Assembly (NCBI GenBank): GCA_010094045.1 | Contig: ML986592.1 | Location: forward strand, 478,722 to 527,768 | DNA length: 49,047 bases | Source of the DNA: Lojkania enalia | Lineage: Eukaryota; Ascomycota; Dothideomycetes; Pleosporales | Direction of reading: 5' to 3' | Shown here: positions 1 to 12,792 of the stretch, one piece after another | How positions within the stretch are numbered: the stretch's first letter is position 1 | Layout of the letters: each line of letters opens with the position of its first letter | Made by a program: the position numbers and the translations under genes | Notes under the pieces: model-generated | Told to the model about the DNA's origin: nothing | What the model saw: only the letters and a program-made list of their open reading frames with translations | The model's database searches: none

Positions 1-723
1 CTTTCTTCCAGCCTTTAAGGACGCGTTTTTTAATATATTTACGTATAAGAACTATTAAAAGGCTTTTAAAGTAATAGAAATTATTCTTCTAAATACGAAG
101 ATTATATTAGATCGCTTTAATATATAATTATATACCCTACTAGAACTACTTTTATAAGAAGATTCTTAGTAGTTTAAAACTCTAAGTAATATATATAAAT
201 TTAGATTACAATTAATACTTATATAAAAGTCCTTTATACAATTACTAAAAGAAGTATAAGAAGGATTCTTATAGCTTATAAAAGGTGCTAAGTTAATACT
301 ATATTAGAATACGCTTCTTTAAGCTCGCAACTCTAAACTTAAAAGGTAATTAGAAGAAGTAACTAAGTATAAAACGCGTAAAAGAAAGTATATTTAGTAT
401 AGTAGTATAGTATTATATAGCGAGGGATCTTTATATATAGCTGCTAAAGCATCTATAGGCTCTCAGCCCTTTAAGACTTATAGTACTGATACTTAAGAAA
501 GGGCTCAACCAGCTTAATACTACTATAGTAACTGTAGTAAGACTAGACATAACACTTATACGTACTAAAAGGATAGTAGGGAAAATTCTAAATTAGATAA
601 AAGTATATTATATATAAAATCTCTTATTAGTATTAAGTAAATTAACTTTTTATATATAGTATTTATTGCGCTAAGAAAAAGTAGCCGCTTTAATAGTTTA
701 GCTGCTTCGATAGTAGAATACGT
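1..723 (+). mobile_element. Fot1/pogo-type transposon F0 (family F), 3' portion, RIP-dead
   Basis: This is the C-terminal end of a DDE transposase relic plus the right terminal inverted repeat; the left part lies outside the window. It aligns almost base for base with 17,884-18,607 of copy F1. With stops ignored it reads LPAFK-AFFNIFTYKNY, then SKTLN, a lysine/arginine-rich stretch and a zinc-knuckle-like tail near 520-570. The inverted repeat ends in aatacgt at 723, followed by a TA target duplication (724-725), as expected for Fot1/pogo elements. It interrupts gypsy element A1, whose sequence continues at 726. Confidence 0.9.
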
Positions 724-725
724 TA

Positions 726-3700
726 CTAGTTTAAGTACTATTATTATTTCTAATACTAGTCTAAAATACGTATACTTTATTAGTTAATCTACTACGTTTA
801 TAATTACATCGTATTTTCTTTCTAATTCTAGTTCTATTAACTCTAGTAACTTAGTTATAAAGTCGATTATAATCTACTTCTATAGTCTTTTAAATATTTC
901 TAATAGCTATAAGAATTTATAAAGCTTATATTTTATAGTCTTATTCTTTCTATATTCTAAATACTTGTAGAGTATATCTTATACTTTTCTTCTTACGTTA
1001 GTAAGAGTAAAACTCTTCTTTAGCTTTTACTCTATTTCTACTACTCTTAGGTATTTCTATTCTAGTAATTTATATAATTCTTTTATTATCTACTATTATA
1101 TATATAGATATATATATAGTTGTTTCTAAGTTATATTTTTAATTACTTTTACTTCTTTACTATTTATTAGATATCGCTCTATTATCTATATATCTCTAAG
1201 CTTTTACTACTAAGTTTACTCTAGTATATTTAATTTTATAACTTAAGCGACTTATAGATAATTATATATAAGAGATCTATCTAATTTCTATTTTAGAATT
1301 ACGTCTCTTTTATATCTTTCTTTAGTTATATAGTCGGCTCTACAACTTAGTATATCTATAGCTATATTTTCTAACCCTTTCTAGTATATTATCTTAAAGT
1401 TATAGTCTACTAGTTATTCTACCTATCGTATTTATCTTTCTATAAGTTTCTTTATTATTATAAAGTATATAAAGTTTTTATAGTCTATTTAGACTTTAAA
1501 TAGGCATTTAGTTCTTATTAAATATACTCGCTATTCTCTTAACGCTTTAACTATTACTAATAGTTCCTTATCGTATATATTATAGTTAAGTTCTTCTAGT
1601 TTTATTTTTCTTGAAAAGTAGGCTTATAGCTTCTACTTTCTATCTTCGTTTTACTAGTTTAAATAAGCGCCTATTACTTTATCTAAAGTTTTAGTTTCTA
1701 TTTAGAATTACTTCTCTAGGTCTAGCATCTTTAATATTAATACTAAAGTAAAGTAGGCTTTTAATTCTTTAAAAGCTTTTTACTACGCTTTTTACTATTT
1801 AAACTCTTTTTCTTTCTTAGTAATTTCTATTAAAGATACTACTACTCTAGAGTACCCGCTTATAAATTTTCTATAGAAATTCGCAAAACCTAAGAATAAT
1901 TAGACTTATTTAACTAAGGTAGATACTAGCTATTTTAGTATTACTTTAACCTTTTCTTATTCTATTTTAATACCGTCTTTAGATATCTAAAATTCTAGAA
2001 ACTCTATTTCTATCTTATAAAACTCGTATTTCTCTAGGGCTATAAGTAACTTATATTCCTATAGTTTCGCTAATACTTTTCTAATATATTCTTTATACTC
2101 TCTTAGTAATCTATTTATATAGACTAGAATATTATCTAAGTACGCTGTTATAAATATATTTAAGTATTTTCTTAACGCGTTATTTATAACCGTTTAGAAG
2201 GTTACTAGTATATTTATAAGTTTAAATAGTATTACTAGATATTTAAAAAGATCTTCTCTTATCTTAAATACTATTTTCTATTTATAGCCCTCTTTTATCC
2301 GAATTTAGTAGTATCCTTCTCTTATATTAAACTTTATAAACTACTTAGCTCCTTATAATTAACTTATAAGTTCTATTATCTTAGGTAATAGATATCTATT
2401 CTTCTTAATTGTGTTATTTAGTTACCTATAATCCATATATAACTTTAGTTTACCGTTCTTCTTAGATATAAATAGTATTAGTAATACTATTTTACTCTAA
2501 CTTAGTTATATATACCCTTTCGCTAAATTCTTTTAGATATACTTCCTAAGTTCTTCTTTTTATTCTTAGTTTAAATTATATATTAGACTAGATTTTAGTT
2601 TCTTTTTATCTTTAATAATAATCTTATAATTATATTTCTTATACTTAAGTAATCCTCTATTCTCCGCTTCTTTATATAGCCCTATAAATTCGCTATAATC
2701 CTTTTAGATTTCTTAAAATATATTATCGTTCTATAGTTTCTTATATACTTTTTAAACTATAATAATACTTAGTATCTATTTTATCTTCTTAAGATATTTT
2801 ACTATCGTAGCTGCTAATACTCTCTATATTAACTATAGACCCGAGAGATACCTTACTTTATACTATTCTACTATTAGTTCTACTCTAAATCTACTCTATA
2901 GCTTATAAACTATCTCTTACTACTAATCTACTCTAGAATTATATTTAGCTAGCTAGTTTATATCTAGTAATATATTAAATTTTTCTAGGTTTATAATATT
3001 AATACTCTTTATATTAGTATATTCTATAATATTAAACGCTTACTTCTTAGTTTCTATTAATATAACTCCTCTACTATGGTCTATTAGCTTATCGTCTACT
3101 AGGTATATTATATAAGGTACTATTTTTTTCCTCTACTCTATATTATTCTTATAAACTTATTATACTGATATAAATATATTTAAAGCTCTACTATTAAGTA
3201 GTATTTTAAGCTTCTTTCTATTAAACTCTATTTAGAGTACTATATATAAAAGTACTATACTAGTAACTCTTCTAATAGCTTTTCTACCCGGTTCCTCAGC
3301 GTAGCTATTACTTTAGAGGCTACTTAGTTTTTTAACTAAGATAGGAAGAACTCTACCTTTTCTTTCTCTTCTTTATATAATAGATATCTATCTATATTAT
3401 ACCTTATCTATAGTTTTTAAGCGTAAATAGCCTTTACCTATTTACTATATATCTTATACTTCTATTTTAAGAAATACTATTACTATTTAATTAGTTAGTA
3501 ATCTTTATTTAATTCTTACTATCTAAGTACTTTAAATACTTTTTAATAGTACTAGTATCTAACTATATATTATTTCTAGCTTAAAGCTTTATATTTCTCT
3601 AAATATATATTATTTTTAGAATATTTCTTCTTCTTAAATATATTTACTTCTATTATCTTACGAGCTATAATATTAAATTATCCTCTAATATCTTTCTACA

Positions 3701-5724
3701 TCTCTCTTACTTCTAAAACTACTTTTCTTAGCTCCTTAACTTCTATAATAATTTTACTAAGCTAGTATAGATACTCTATTCTAAGGTAAATTAGACTTCT
3801 ATAAATCTAATAATACCTATTTTCTATATAATCCTCTATCTTATTCTAAAATAGTAAGATTCTTAATAATAATTATATATCTATTTTTAGCTATACTTTT
3901 GGCTTTATCTTAATACCTTTATATATTAAGTAATTGTCTTAGTAATAGCTAGCCCAATCTTTTTTATAGCTGTTCTTATAGAGTAGTATATATTTTCCTT
4001 TTTTACCTTTTACCTATTTTATAGAGTAGCTCTAATATATCTCCTATATATACTCGAATATTTCCTTATCCGTGATTTTTCCTACTAACTTTACTATAGC
4101 TTCTAATATATTCTAACTATCTTAAAATATTACTTCTTTAAATAATATATTCTAATATTTTTAGAAGTATAATCTTACCTAATATATTTTATTATAAATC
4201 TAGTACTTCTTTTACTTTATTCTTTCTAGGATTAATATACTATTAAACTTTAGTATACCTAGTAGGTATTTTATATATCTAATAACTACTACTACCCTTC
4301 TTAGTTGTAGCTAATAATTACTTTCTTCTTTTACTAAATAATATATTCCGCATCTATTATCTATATAATATATCTAGTACTATATTAGTTGTTAGTATCT
4401 ATTAGTAGGTTATATAGTTATTATTTAAGCTTCCTTCTTCTTATTTAAATATTCTTTTATATAATACCCTTTTTATCTATATAGAAGATATACTCTCTTT
4501 TTAAACCTTTCTTTCTTAAGATTACTTATCCTTAATCATTAATAGTTCTTTCTCTTATCCTTTTCAACTTTTCTAAGGACTATTAGATTACTATCTTATA
4601 GTACTATCTTACTTTCCTTCTTAATTAATATAAATATTTGCAGCTAAAATTATTTCTCTATTTCCCGCTCGTATTAATAGTTGTTAATTCTAACCGCTAA
4701 TTCGATTATTTCTAACAGCTCTATTAGCCTTTCTTCTCTAGCTAGATTATCTTTAACCTTATCCTTAAGCTCTTTATAGAAGATTTCTACTAATACACTA
4801 TTATCCTATTCTAGTCTAATACTAAATCTCTAAAACTCTATAATATAGTCTATTATTTTTTTAGTTTAAATTAGCTTTAGTAATTTTCTTTATACTTTCT
4901 ATTCTATATCTACTTCTCCGAAGATATTTTAAACCTTATTCTTAAATTCTTCCTAGCTCTTAAAGAGTTCGTCTATAGATTCTCTAGTCTTCTTTATATT
5001 ACCTCTATTTTCTAGCTAATTAGCTATAAATAGCTTAGTTTATACTAGTAGTATCTCTTCTATATTTATTATTATAACTAAAATCTTATTTTTATTTAAG
5101 AAAAAGATTATATTATTAAATTTAAAGTATAGCTCTATTAATATAAGAAAAGAGTTAATATATTTTTTCTTACTATTAAACTTCTTTAATAAAGCTATTT
5201 TAGCTTATACTTACTCTTTAGCTTTAACTAGATTAGTTCTAGCTACAGCTAGCTTATATTATATCTATATAATATAGGTCTCCTATTTCTATACTTTTTA
5301 TACTATAATTTCTTTTAGGGCTTATAGCCTTTAGATTATTATAACTTAACTTTATAATATAGTAGATATCTTTAAATAGTTTCTATTCTCTTAATATTAG
5401 GTAGTTTTATATTATTAACCTATATACTACTAGTATATATAATAACCGCTATTATAGTCGTATATACGCTAGAGCCTTATTTATATTAGATTGGTTAGAG
5501 GTGGTAGTTTTAGTAAAGAAAGAATAGTAGAATTATCTAGTTCTTTAAATATAATAAATATATTCTTAGAAGTCTAATATAATAATAAGATAAATCTATA
5601 AAAATAACTATATAGGATTTAATCTATTAAAGAAATCTTCTATCTTATATAGTTAGATTTAAGACTATTAAGCCTAGCTTATTAGGTCTATTAGGTTTAT
5701 TAGGTCTCTTCTACTATACCTAAC
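726..5724 (-). mobile_element. Ty3/gypsy retrotransposon A1, minus strand, interrupted and RIP-dead
   Basis: The sequence is collinear with A2 (about 40,306 to the A2 right LTR), so it is a second copy of the same family on the minus strand. Its integrase and distal LTR are cut off by F0 and lie left of the window. Reading the minus strand through stops gives a gypsy reverse transcriptase whose YxDD box reads YLDN (about 2,131-2,148). RNase H lies at lower coordinates (about 1,550-1,850) and gag with a CCHC-knuckle remnant near 4,445-4,500. Its LTR begins at 5,410 and is split by element B at 5,724. It looks more heavily mutated than A2. No functional protein is possible. Confidence 0.88.
5410..5724 (-). 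repeat. A1 LTR, first part
   Basis: Matches the start of both A2 LTRs (tattactaacc at 38,054 and 44,984; here tattattaacc). The last five bases, ctaac (5,720-5,724), are the target-site duplication made by element B. The LTR resumes at 12,561. Confidence 0.88.
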
Positions 5725-6057
5725 TGTTACGGGCATCCTTATAGGAACCCCTATACTAGACCCAATTAAGATTTGGGACTCTATATAGCTGGAAGAATAA
5801 GACTAGTATAAGGCACGTGACGCGCTTAGTAGCTTAGCTAACTAAGTGACTGAGCAGGAAAATAGTAAGGGAACTAAATTGTATTTAACGACCTTACGAG
5901 TCTAATCTTTATAGCTTTTTATAGTTAACTTAAATATCTTTATATACTCTACTTACGTACTTCTATTATAAGCCTATAAGAATAATACACCTTATAGCAC
6001 GTAATTACTCTTAGTTATTACCCACCCTATACCTAGCTAATTAGAAGGGCTGTTACA
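5725..6057 (+). repeat. B 5' LTR (333 bp)
   Basis: Starts tgttacggg and ends gctgttaca, the expected TG...CA ends. It retains several CA/TG dinucleotides (gggcatcc, ggcacgtgacg, gtgactgagcagg) that are TA in the 3' LTR, so it is the less mutated of the pair. Confidence 0.9.
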
Positions 6058-7117
6058 CTTTAACTACCCTCGTAAAGCTAGAAGAAGTAAGACCAGTCAG
6101 ACTACCCTGGTTATAAGGAAAGAGATACCTTTAATAAGTAACATAGGAAACTCACGCAAGCAGAATATCGGGATTAGCTAGTAAAGCTACCTCTTCGGAG
6201 GTAGGTATAATAACCACATTTATAAGAATATAGAACGAATTAGTGTAATAATAGGAACAGCTAGTTCTAGTAGATAAATAGATAAGAAGCTTAAAGGAGA
6301 CTTAGGACAGCCTTCTCGAAAGTCTTAAAGGAATATAAGGAATAGTTAATAGTAAATAAGGGATAGGACTTATAGGAATTATTTAAAAACTTGAACAAGT
6401 TAAAAGAGTACTACTAATAATATATTACTAACGACGAATTAAACTAGTACTACTCGATAAATTCGACGGAACCAGGTCTAAGCTTAAAGAATTCCTAGCA
6501 GCAGCAAGGATCCATATTAATGCTAACCTCAATATTATCTAATATAAGAACGAGAAAGTACTATTTATAGGAGTATACTTAATAGGTAAACTACTCGACT
6601 AGTTCTAGTCCTTTCTAATAGATTTTAAGAACTATGTAGAGGAATACTAGAAGAGTAAAACTAAGGTGATGTTTATAAGCCTAGTATACTTCTAATAGAA
6701 ACTTAAACTAGCGTTTAGAGATATCGATAAAGTACGAGTAGTAGAAGATAGACTTTACAACCTAGTTTAACTAGAATCTATTACCTTATATATATTAAGC
6801 TTTTAACAGCTCTCGAATAAAGTTGCCTAGGATAATTATAGTATAATAGTAAAGTTCCGCAGAGGATTAAAAATAGAAATAAGAAGAGTAATAATATATA
6901 TAGAGTAACCGCAGGACCTAGTATTATACTTCTAACTAGCGAAGAGAATTAACGACGAACTATACCAGTTTAAAAATAAAGAAAGATAAGCGCACTACTA
7001 AAGGGCACGTTTCTTAGTAAAGGCTGCTAATACGAGCGGACTTATAGATCTAAGCGCTACTAGGGAAAAGAAGCCTAAGCTATAGGTAACTTAAGAAAAG
7101 AAGACTTAGAAAAAAGA

Positions 7118-7165
7118 TATTAAGTATTACAATTGTTAGAAACTAGAATATATAGTAAAAGAATG
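7118..7165 (+). pseudogene. B gag zinc-knuckle remnant
   Basis: Translation gives a CX2CX4HX4C-like pattern (YYNC then KLEYIVKEC). The first Cys has become Tyr and the His has become Tyr, as C-to-T or G-to-A changes would do. It marks the nucleocapsid end of the gag relic. Confidence 0.75.
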
Positions 7166-8859
7166 TCGAAGTAAAAAGAAAGAAAAGAAAAACCAGCCTA
7201 TAGAAGATAAACCGCAGGAAGTAGGTAAAGAAAAACTAGCCGTAACTATAAAATACAGAACCTTATATTAGTTCTTTTATAACGAAGACGAGTGTTAAAT
7301 ATACTGGTAACTTAAAAAAACTATAGGATATTAGCCTTAAAAGAAAACGCAACTTATAGTAACGTAGAAATATATAAAAAGATAGCTAGAAGAAGTTTAG
7401 GAAATATTAGATAAGGATAAAGAAATAAATACTCTATTATAAACAGAAGAAGCTACTACTAGAGTACTAATATCTGAACTAGCATCTAGAGTATATTCTA
7501 TATACCGACGAGGAATAATCGAGTATAAATAGAGAACCCCGGCTCCTATAATTACCCTATAAGAAGAACTACCTATAAGATTCTATAATAAAAATAGACT
7601 AGGATAAGATATTATTAATATTTACGAAGAATAGCAAAATACCTACCTTAGGGAAATCCGCTTCTTATACTTCTAAAAATAGATAGAAACTACGAAGGTA
7701 GTAGAAGAGCACCTTAATATAATAGACTGGGATAAGGCTGTATATATAGTATAGAAAGCAGTAGCCTTCTTATAAAGTAAAGTACTAGTAAAATACTGGG
7801 TATTAAAGGTATTGTGATATAAATAAGAATAGAACTACTAAGTTAGAGAAGACGATAACTCTTATATAAACTAACACCACCCAGTATATTTTAAGATAGT
7901 ATGGATATCGTGCATTAAATAATAATATAAGGCCTACTAAGGAAGAAAGGAAAGTATAGGTATATAGCTAAAACGACTAAACGAAGACGAAGTACTAGGA
8001 AACCCTATAAAGTAAGAAGCTATAATAGAATAAGAAGTTACTAAATAAACCTAAAACTATATAGTACTTAAACCTAGACCTCTATTACCTAAAGCATATA
8101 TTAGAGGAAGACTATAGTATAAATACCTAGAACGGAAATACCCGAAATATATATCTATAAAAGAAGCAATAGCCTACTAGCTTAAGATAACTTAGTTATA
8201 CGGAAATGTAGGAGAATACTATCTTACAATACCTAGACAGTATTATAGCTATAAAGTATATATACTTATTAACAGTAGAGTAATAAAAAATTTTATAGCT
8301 AGTAACTATATTACTAGAAAGGGAATACCTATAATATAACTAGAACAACCTTATACAATTTAAATTATAGAAGGGAAAGATTTCTAGAAGAAAATTATAT
8401 ATACTATAGAACTAGAAGAGTTTAAAATTCTAGAAACAACCTAACAAGAATAAATATTCTAAATTATAGAGATTACCGACTATAATATTATCCTAGGAAT
8501 CCTATAGTTGAGAAAAGAAAACCTTTAGATAAATTGGCAAACGGGATGAATTATCCCTAAAAACTCTAGCTAACTAATTAAGGAACAACTTACTGTAATA
8601 GTAAAAGAAGTAGTAAAAGAATTATTTCTAATAGAAAACGTATTATATAGCATACCTAAGGAATACTAATATTTAATGAAACAGCTCTAAGAACTACTAT
8701 AATACCTACCTAAACACAGAGAACACAATTATAAAATTAAACTATAACTAGAAAAAGAACCTAGATATAGACTAATATACAGCCTAATACTAAGAGAAAT
8801 AGAGGCTCTAGAATAATATATAGACGAACACCTAAAGAAAGAAATAATTAGAAAATTAA

Positions 8860-9290
8860 ACTTATTAGTAGTACACCCTATACTCTTTATAGATAAGAAA
8901 GGAATAACCAACCTATAAATATATATTAATTATTATACCCTTAACAATATTATAATTAAAGATTAATATCCTCTACTACTCATTTATAATTTAAGAAACT
9001 AATTAAGAGAAGCTACTATCTTTATAAAATTAGACATCTAGAACGCGTACTATTAAATCTGTATTAAAGAAGGAGATAAATAGAAGATAGTATTTAGAAT
9101 AAAAAGAGGACTCTTTAAATATTTAGTTATACTATTTAGACTTACTAATATACTAGCTACCTTCTAAAAACGAATTAATAAGGTACTAAGACTCTACCTT
9201 AGACGATTCTATATAGTATATTTAGATAATATCCTTGTATATTTAAAAATAAAATAGGAATATAAAGAATATATTAAACAAGTACTACGC
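8860..9290 (+). pseudogene. B reverse transcriptase relic
   Basis: Read through TAA/TAG, the translation shows gypsy RT blocks: HPILFIDKKG, IYINYYTLNNI, KLDI-NAYY-I-IKEGDK, FRIKRGLFKYLVILFRLTN and FYIVYLDNILVY. The YxDD active site is YLDN, so the second catalytic Asp is lost. An RNase H relic follows (NYNIYDQEFLAIIV near 9,768-9,810). Confidence 0.9.
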
Positions 9291-10259
9291 ATATTATAAG
9301 TAGTAAAACTATACTTTAAAGTAAGGAAATGCGAATTCTATACTATAAGAATAGACTACTTAGGATTTATTATTAAACTAGGATAACTATAAATAGACCC
9401 AAACAAATTAGTAGTAATTAGAGACTAGCTAACCTTAAAATTAGTTAAAAATATTTAATCCTTTATAGGATTTTATAACTTCTATTAAACCTTTATTAAT
9501 AATTAGAGTAATATAACTATACCCCTAACTTAACTATTAAAGAAAGATATTACCTTTATATAGGGAAACGAACAAGAAAAAGCCTTCTAAGAAGTTAAGA
9601 AACAATTTTAGCAAGAACCGGTACTGAAACTCTATAACCTAGAAAAGAAAGCTCTTATAGAAACCGACGCATTAGAAATAAGAATAGCTAGAATCCTTAT
9701 ATAAATCTATAATAGGAAATAATATCTAGTAGCATATTACTTACAAAAACTTATACCAGTAGAAATAAACTATAATATATACGACCAAGAATTCCTAGCT
9801 ATTATAGTATACTTTAAAGAATAGTGTATATATCTATAAGGAGCGAAATAGTAAACCGAAGTCTATTATAATTATAAGAACCTTACTACCTTCCTTACTA
9901 CTAAAACTCTTACCCCTAGATAGGTTAGATAGTTATAAGAACTAGCTACATTTAACTTTAAGATTATCTATATTAGTAGAAAACAGAACTAAAGAGTAGA
10001 CGCGCTAAGTAGACTACCAGGATATAAGTAAGAGAAAGAAACTACAGCCACACTACTAAGGAAATAATAAGATAGAAGTATAGTATATAATTACCTATAA
10101 CTCGTAGCAACGGTTATTACTAAAGAAGTAAGCTAAATAATACTAATTAGATTAGTAATAGACGGGATACCCGAAGAACTCTAAGAACAAGAACTAGAAT
10201 AAATAGATAGACTACTATATATCTATAATTAAATCTATATACCAGCTAAAGTTAGAAAA

Positions 10260-11000
10260 GAATTTATTAGGTAATTCTATAAAGCCTCTACCTACAGATA
10301 CTAAAGAACTGAAAAAACGCTAGAACGAATCCTTAGGAGATTCTACTTTCCTAAAGTAAGAGAATAGGTAAAGAATATATTATAGGAATATATAGACTAT
10401 TAATAGAATAAACCTAGTAGATATATACCCTATAGACTATTATAAAACCTAAAAATACCTACTAGACTATAGACAGAAATTACTATAAACTTTATTATTA
10501 AGCTACTAAAGTTAAAAGACTACCCTAAGGGAGAAGTATACAACTCTATTATAATAATTATAGATAGACTTATAAAATACACCTACTTTATCCCCTATAA
10601 TAAAGTATTATTAGTAGAATAAATTATAAACATCTTTCTAAAATAGATTATAGTATAGTATAGAGTACTCTAGAAGATAATTATAGACTAAGATACTAAG
10701 TTTACTTTAAAGTTTTAGCAAATAATTATAAACTTACTAGAAATTAAATATAAAATATCTACAGTATTTTACCTATAGATAAATAGACAGATAGAATAAA
10801 TAAACTAAATAGTAGAGTAATACTTATAGTACTATCTTAACTATAGATAAAATAATTAGATAATACTACTACTAATAGTACAACTCGCGTATAACAGTAC
10901 TATATATAGTATAACTAGAGTATTACTATTTATAGTAAACTATAGGTATAAACTAAAAATATATAATACTCTAATTAAAGTAGTATTATAAGTACCCTAA
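10260..11000 (+). pseudogene. B integrase core relic
   Basis: The translation with stops ignored shows the zinc-binding region, then ITINFIIKLLKLKD, SIIIIIDRLIKYTYFIPY, a TDQDTKF-type segment and YPQINRQIE-INQIVEQYL. These are standard blocks of gypsy integrase catalytic cores. A chromodomain-like tail follows at 11,385-11,530 (KIQNSKQYYLIKQLEIDKYG with an N-DT-KLEENF segment). Confidence 0.88.
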
Positions 11001-12193
11001 GTATAAGAATAAGTTGAGATTATTTAATAAACACAAGACTTACTAAAGAAAGATTTCTAGTTCCTATAATATACTATAAAAAAATACTATAATAAGAAAT
11101 ATAAACAACTACCTTACTTTAAGAAGGGAGAAAAAGTTTAGCTGCTGAAACGAAATATTTAAAGTAAACAACTAAGTAGTAAACTAGACTATATTAAAAT
11201 CGGACTATATAAGATTAAAGAATAAACGTTACCCGTAAACTATTAACTTAAATTACCTACAACTATAAAAATCTATCTAACCTTCTATATCGTACTTATA
11301 GAAAAGGCACCTTAAGATGCTGAACTAGTAGTATATAATATAGACGTGTATAGAGAGGACCTAGAATAGAAAGTTAAGAGAATAATAAGGTATAAAATAT
11401 AGAATAGTAAATAGTACTATCTAATAAAATAGTTAGAAATAGATAAATACGGGAACCTATAGAACGATACCTAGAAACTAGAAGAAAACTTTAGCCCTAC
11501 AGCATTATAGGTATATTATAAAAACCGAATTTACGAAGAAAACTAGAAGATAGAGTAGTAGGATTAAACGATGTTAGCTGCGTTATAGGAGGCGACTCCG
11601 CCTTAAGAAGGAGACCTACCTTATAATCCGCCTCTTTCTCTTCCTTAAGTTGCTTCTATATATATTTATAACCCTCTATCTACCTATATTTTACTTATTT
11701 ACGAATTTTATAAAGACGCTGGATCTTTATATAAGCTATTACCACCTTATTAAGAAGTTGTTTTAACTCCTCCTAGGCTAGATAGATTTCCTCTTCTAGC
11801 CTTACAACTTCAGCATCCTACTTTACTACTAAAAAGAATCAGGAATAAACTAGTATTATAGAATTATAATATACAAGTAATCTAAGTATTGTAATTTACG
11901 TCGTACGATAAACGTATACTAGTATAAAGGCACTCTAAATAACACAATTTTTTAGATGTTTCCTTTTTATCTACCTTATAAGTTAACCCCTTACGGGAAT
12001 ACTAAGAATAAGGTATAATCGTTTTACCTAAACAGTCTATATAATTAGTATAATAGTATTTACTTAGAGTTAAATAATAAAGGAGAGGTATTAGAAATAT
12101 ATATAGTCTTAGCGAAAACAGTATATTAACCCTACTATATACTAGTTTAGAACGGGAAAACTCTTAGGCTGAGAGTTTAGAAGGGGAAGGTAG

Positions 12194-12560
12194 TATTACA
12201 GGTATCCTCGTAAAAACCCCCGCACTAGACCTAATTAAAATTTAGAATTCTATATAACTAGAAGAATAAAACTAGTATAAGGTATATAACGCGCTTAGTA
12301 GCTTAGCTAACTAAGTAACTAAGTATACTCAGTAGCTTAGCTAATTAAGTAACTAAGCAGGAAAATAGTAAGAGAACTAAATTATATTTAACAACCTTAC
12401 AAGTCTAATCTTTATAGCTCTTTATAGTTAACTTAAATATCTTTATATACTCTATTTACGCACTTCTATTATAAGCCTATAAGAATAATATACCTCGCAG
12501 CACGTAATTATTCTTAGTTATCACCCGCCCTACACCTAGCTAATTAGAAGGGCCGTTATA
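12194..12560 (+). repeat. B 3' LTR (367 bp) with 34-bp internal tandem duplication
   Basis: Aligns to the 5' LTR over its whole length apart from one extra 34-bp unit (12,294-12,327 and 12,328-12,361), which accounts exactly for the 333 versus 367 bp difference. Starts tattacagg and ends ccgttata, the RIP-converted form of TG...CA ends. The ctaac duplication follows. Confidence 0.9.
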
Positions 12561-12792
12561 CTAACACTTCTACTATTATTATATATATAGGTTATACTAT
12601 ACTTTATTATCTAGCTAATTATCTCTCTAGTTCCCGCAGTCCTACTATTTACTATCTAATAATTGGTTCTTAATATACTTCTACCTATTATTATCTTATT
12701 AGTCCTCGTCTAAATCGACCTGTATAATAGCTGATATTAGATTAAGCTCTAGTTATAGAAGCGGTACCTCTTAGCATTCTTTATTTATAATA
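12561..12792 (-). repeat. A1 LTR, second part
   Basis: Continues the A1 LTR after element B and aligns with the distal part of both A2 LTRs. It ends tttataata at 12,792. The next five bases, atagt, would be the A1 target duplication; its partner lies outside the window. Confidence 0.87.

Larger units (their letters stand above)
5725..12560 (+). mobile_element. Ty3/gypsy chromovirus-type retrotransposon B, complete but RIP-dead
   Basis: A 6.8-kb LTR element on the plus strand bounded by LTRs (5,725-6,057 and 12,194-12,560) and flanked by a perfect 5-bp duplication, ctaac (5,720-5,724 and 12,561-12,565). Domains read through stops, in order: gag with a zinc knuckle (7,118-7,165, YYNC-KLEYIVKEC); a protease/RT junction with an ILGIL-LRKEN motif (about 8,470-8,570); reverse transcriptase (8,860-9,290, YLDD now YLDN); RNase H (9,560-9,840); integrase (10,260-11,000, including KIITDQDTKF-like and STVFYPQINRQIE); and a chromodomain-like tail (11,385-11,530). 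A purine-rich stretch precedes the 3' LTR. The gag-to-chromodomain order places it in the chromovirus branch of Ty3/gypsy. Every frame is broken by TAA/TAG. Confidence 0.93.

Noticed and set aside
8729..8911. 60-codon minus-strand frame inside element B
   Set aside because: It is the antisense of the gypsy RT relic on the plus strand, where conserved motifs lie. Chance open frame in TA-rich DNA.
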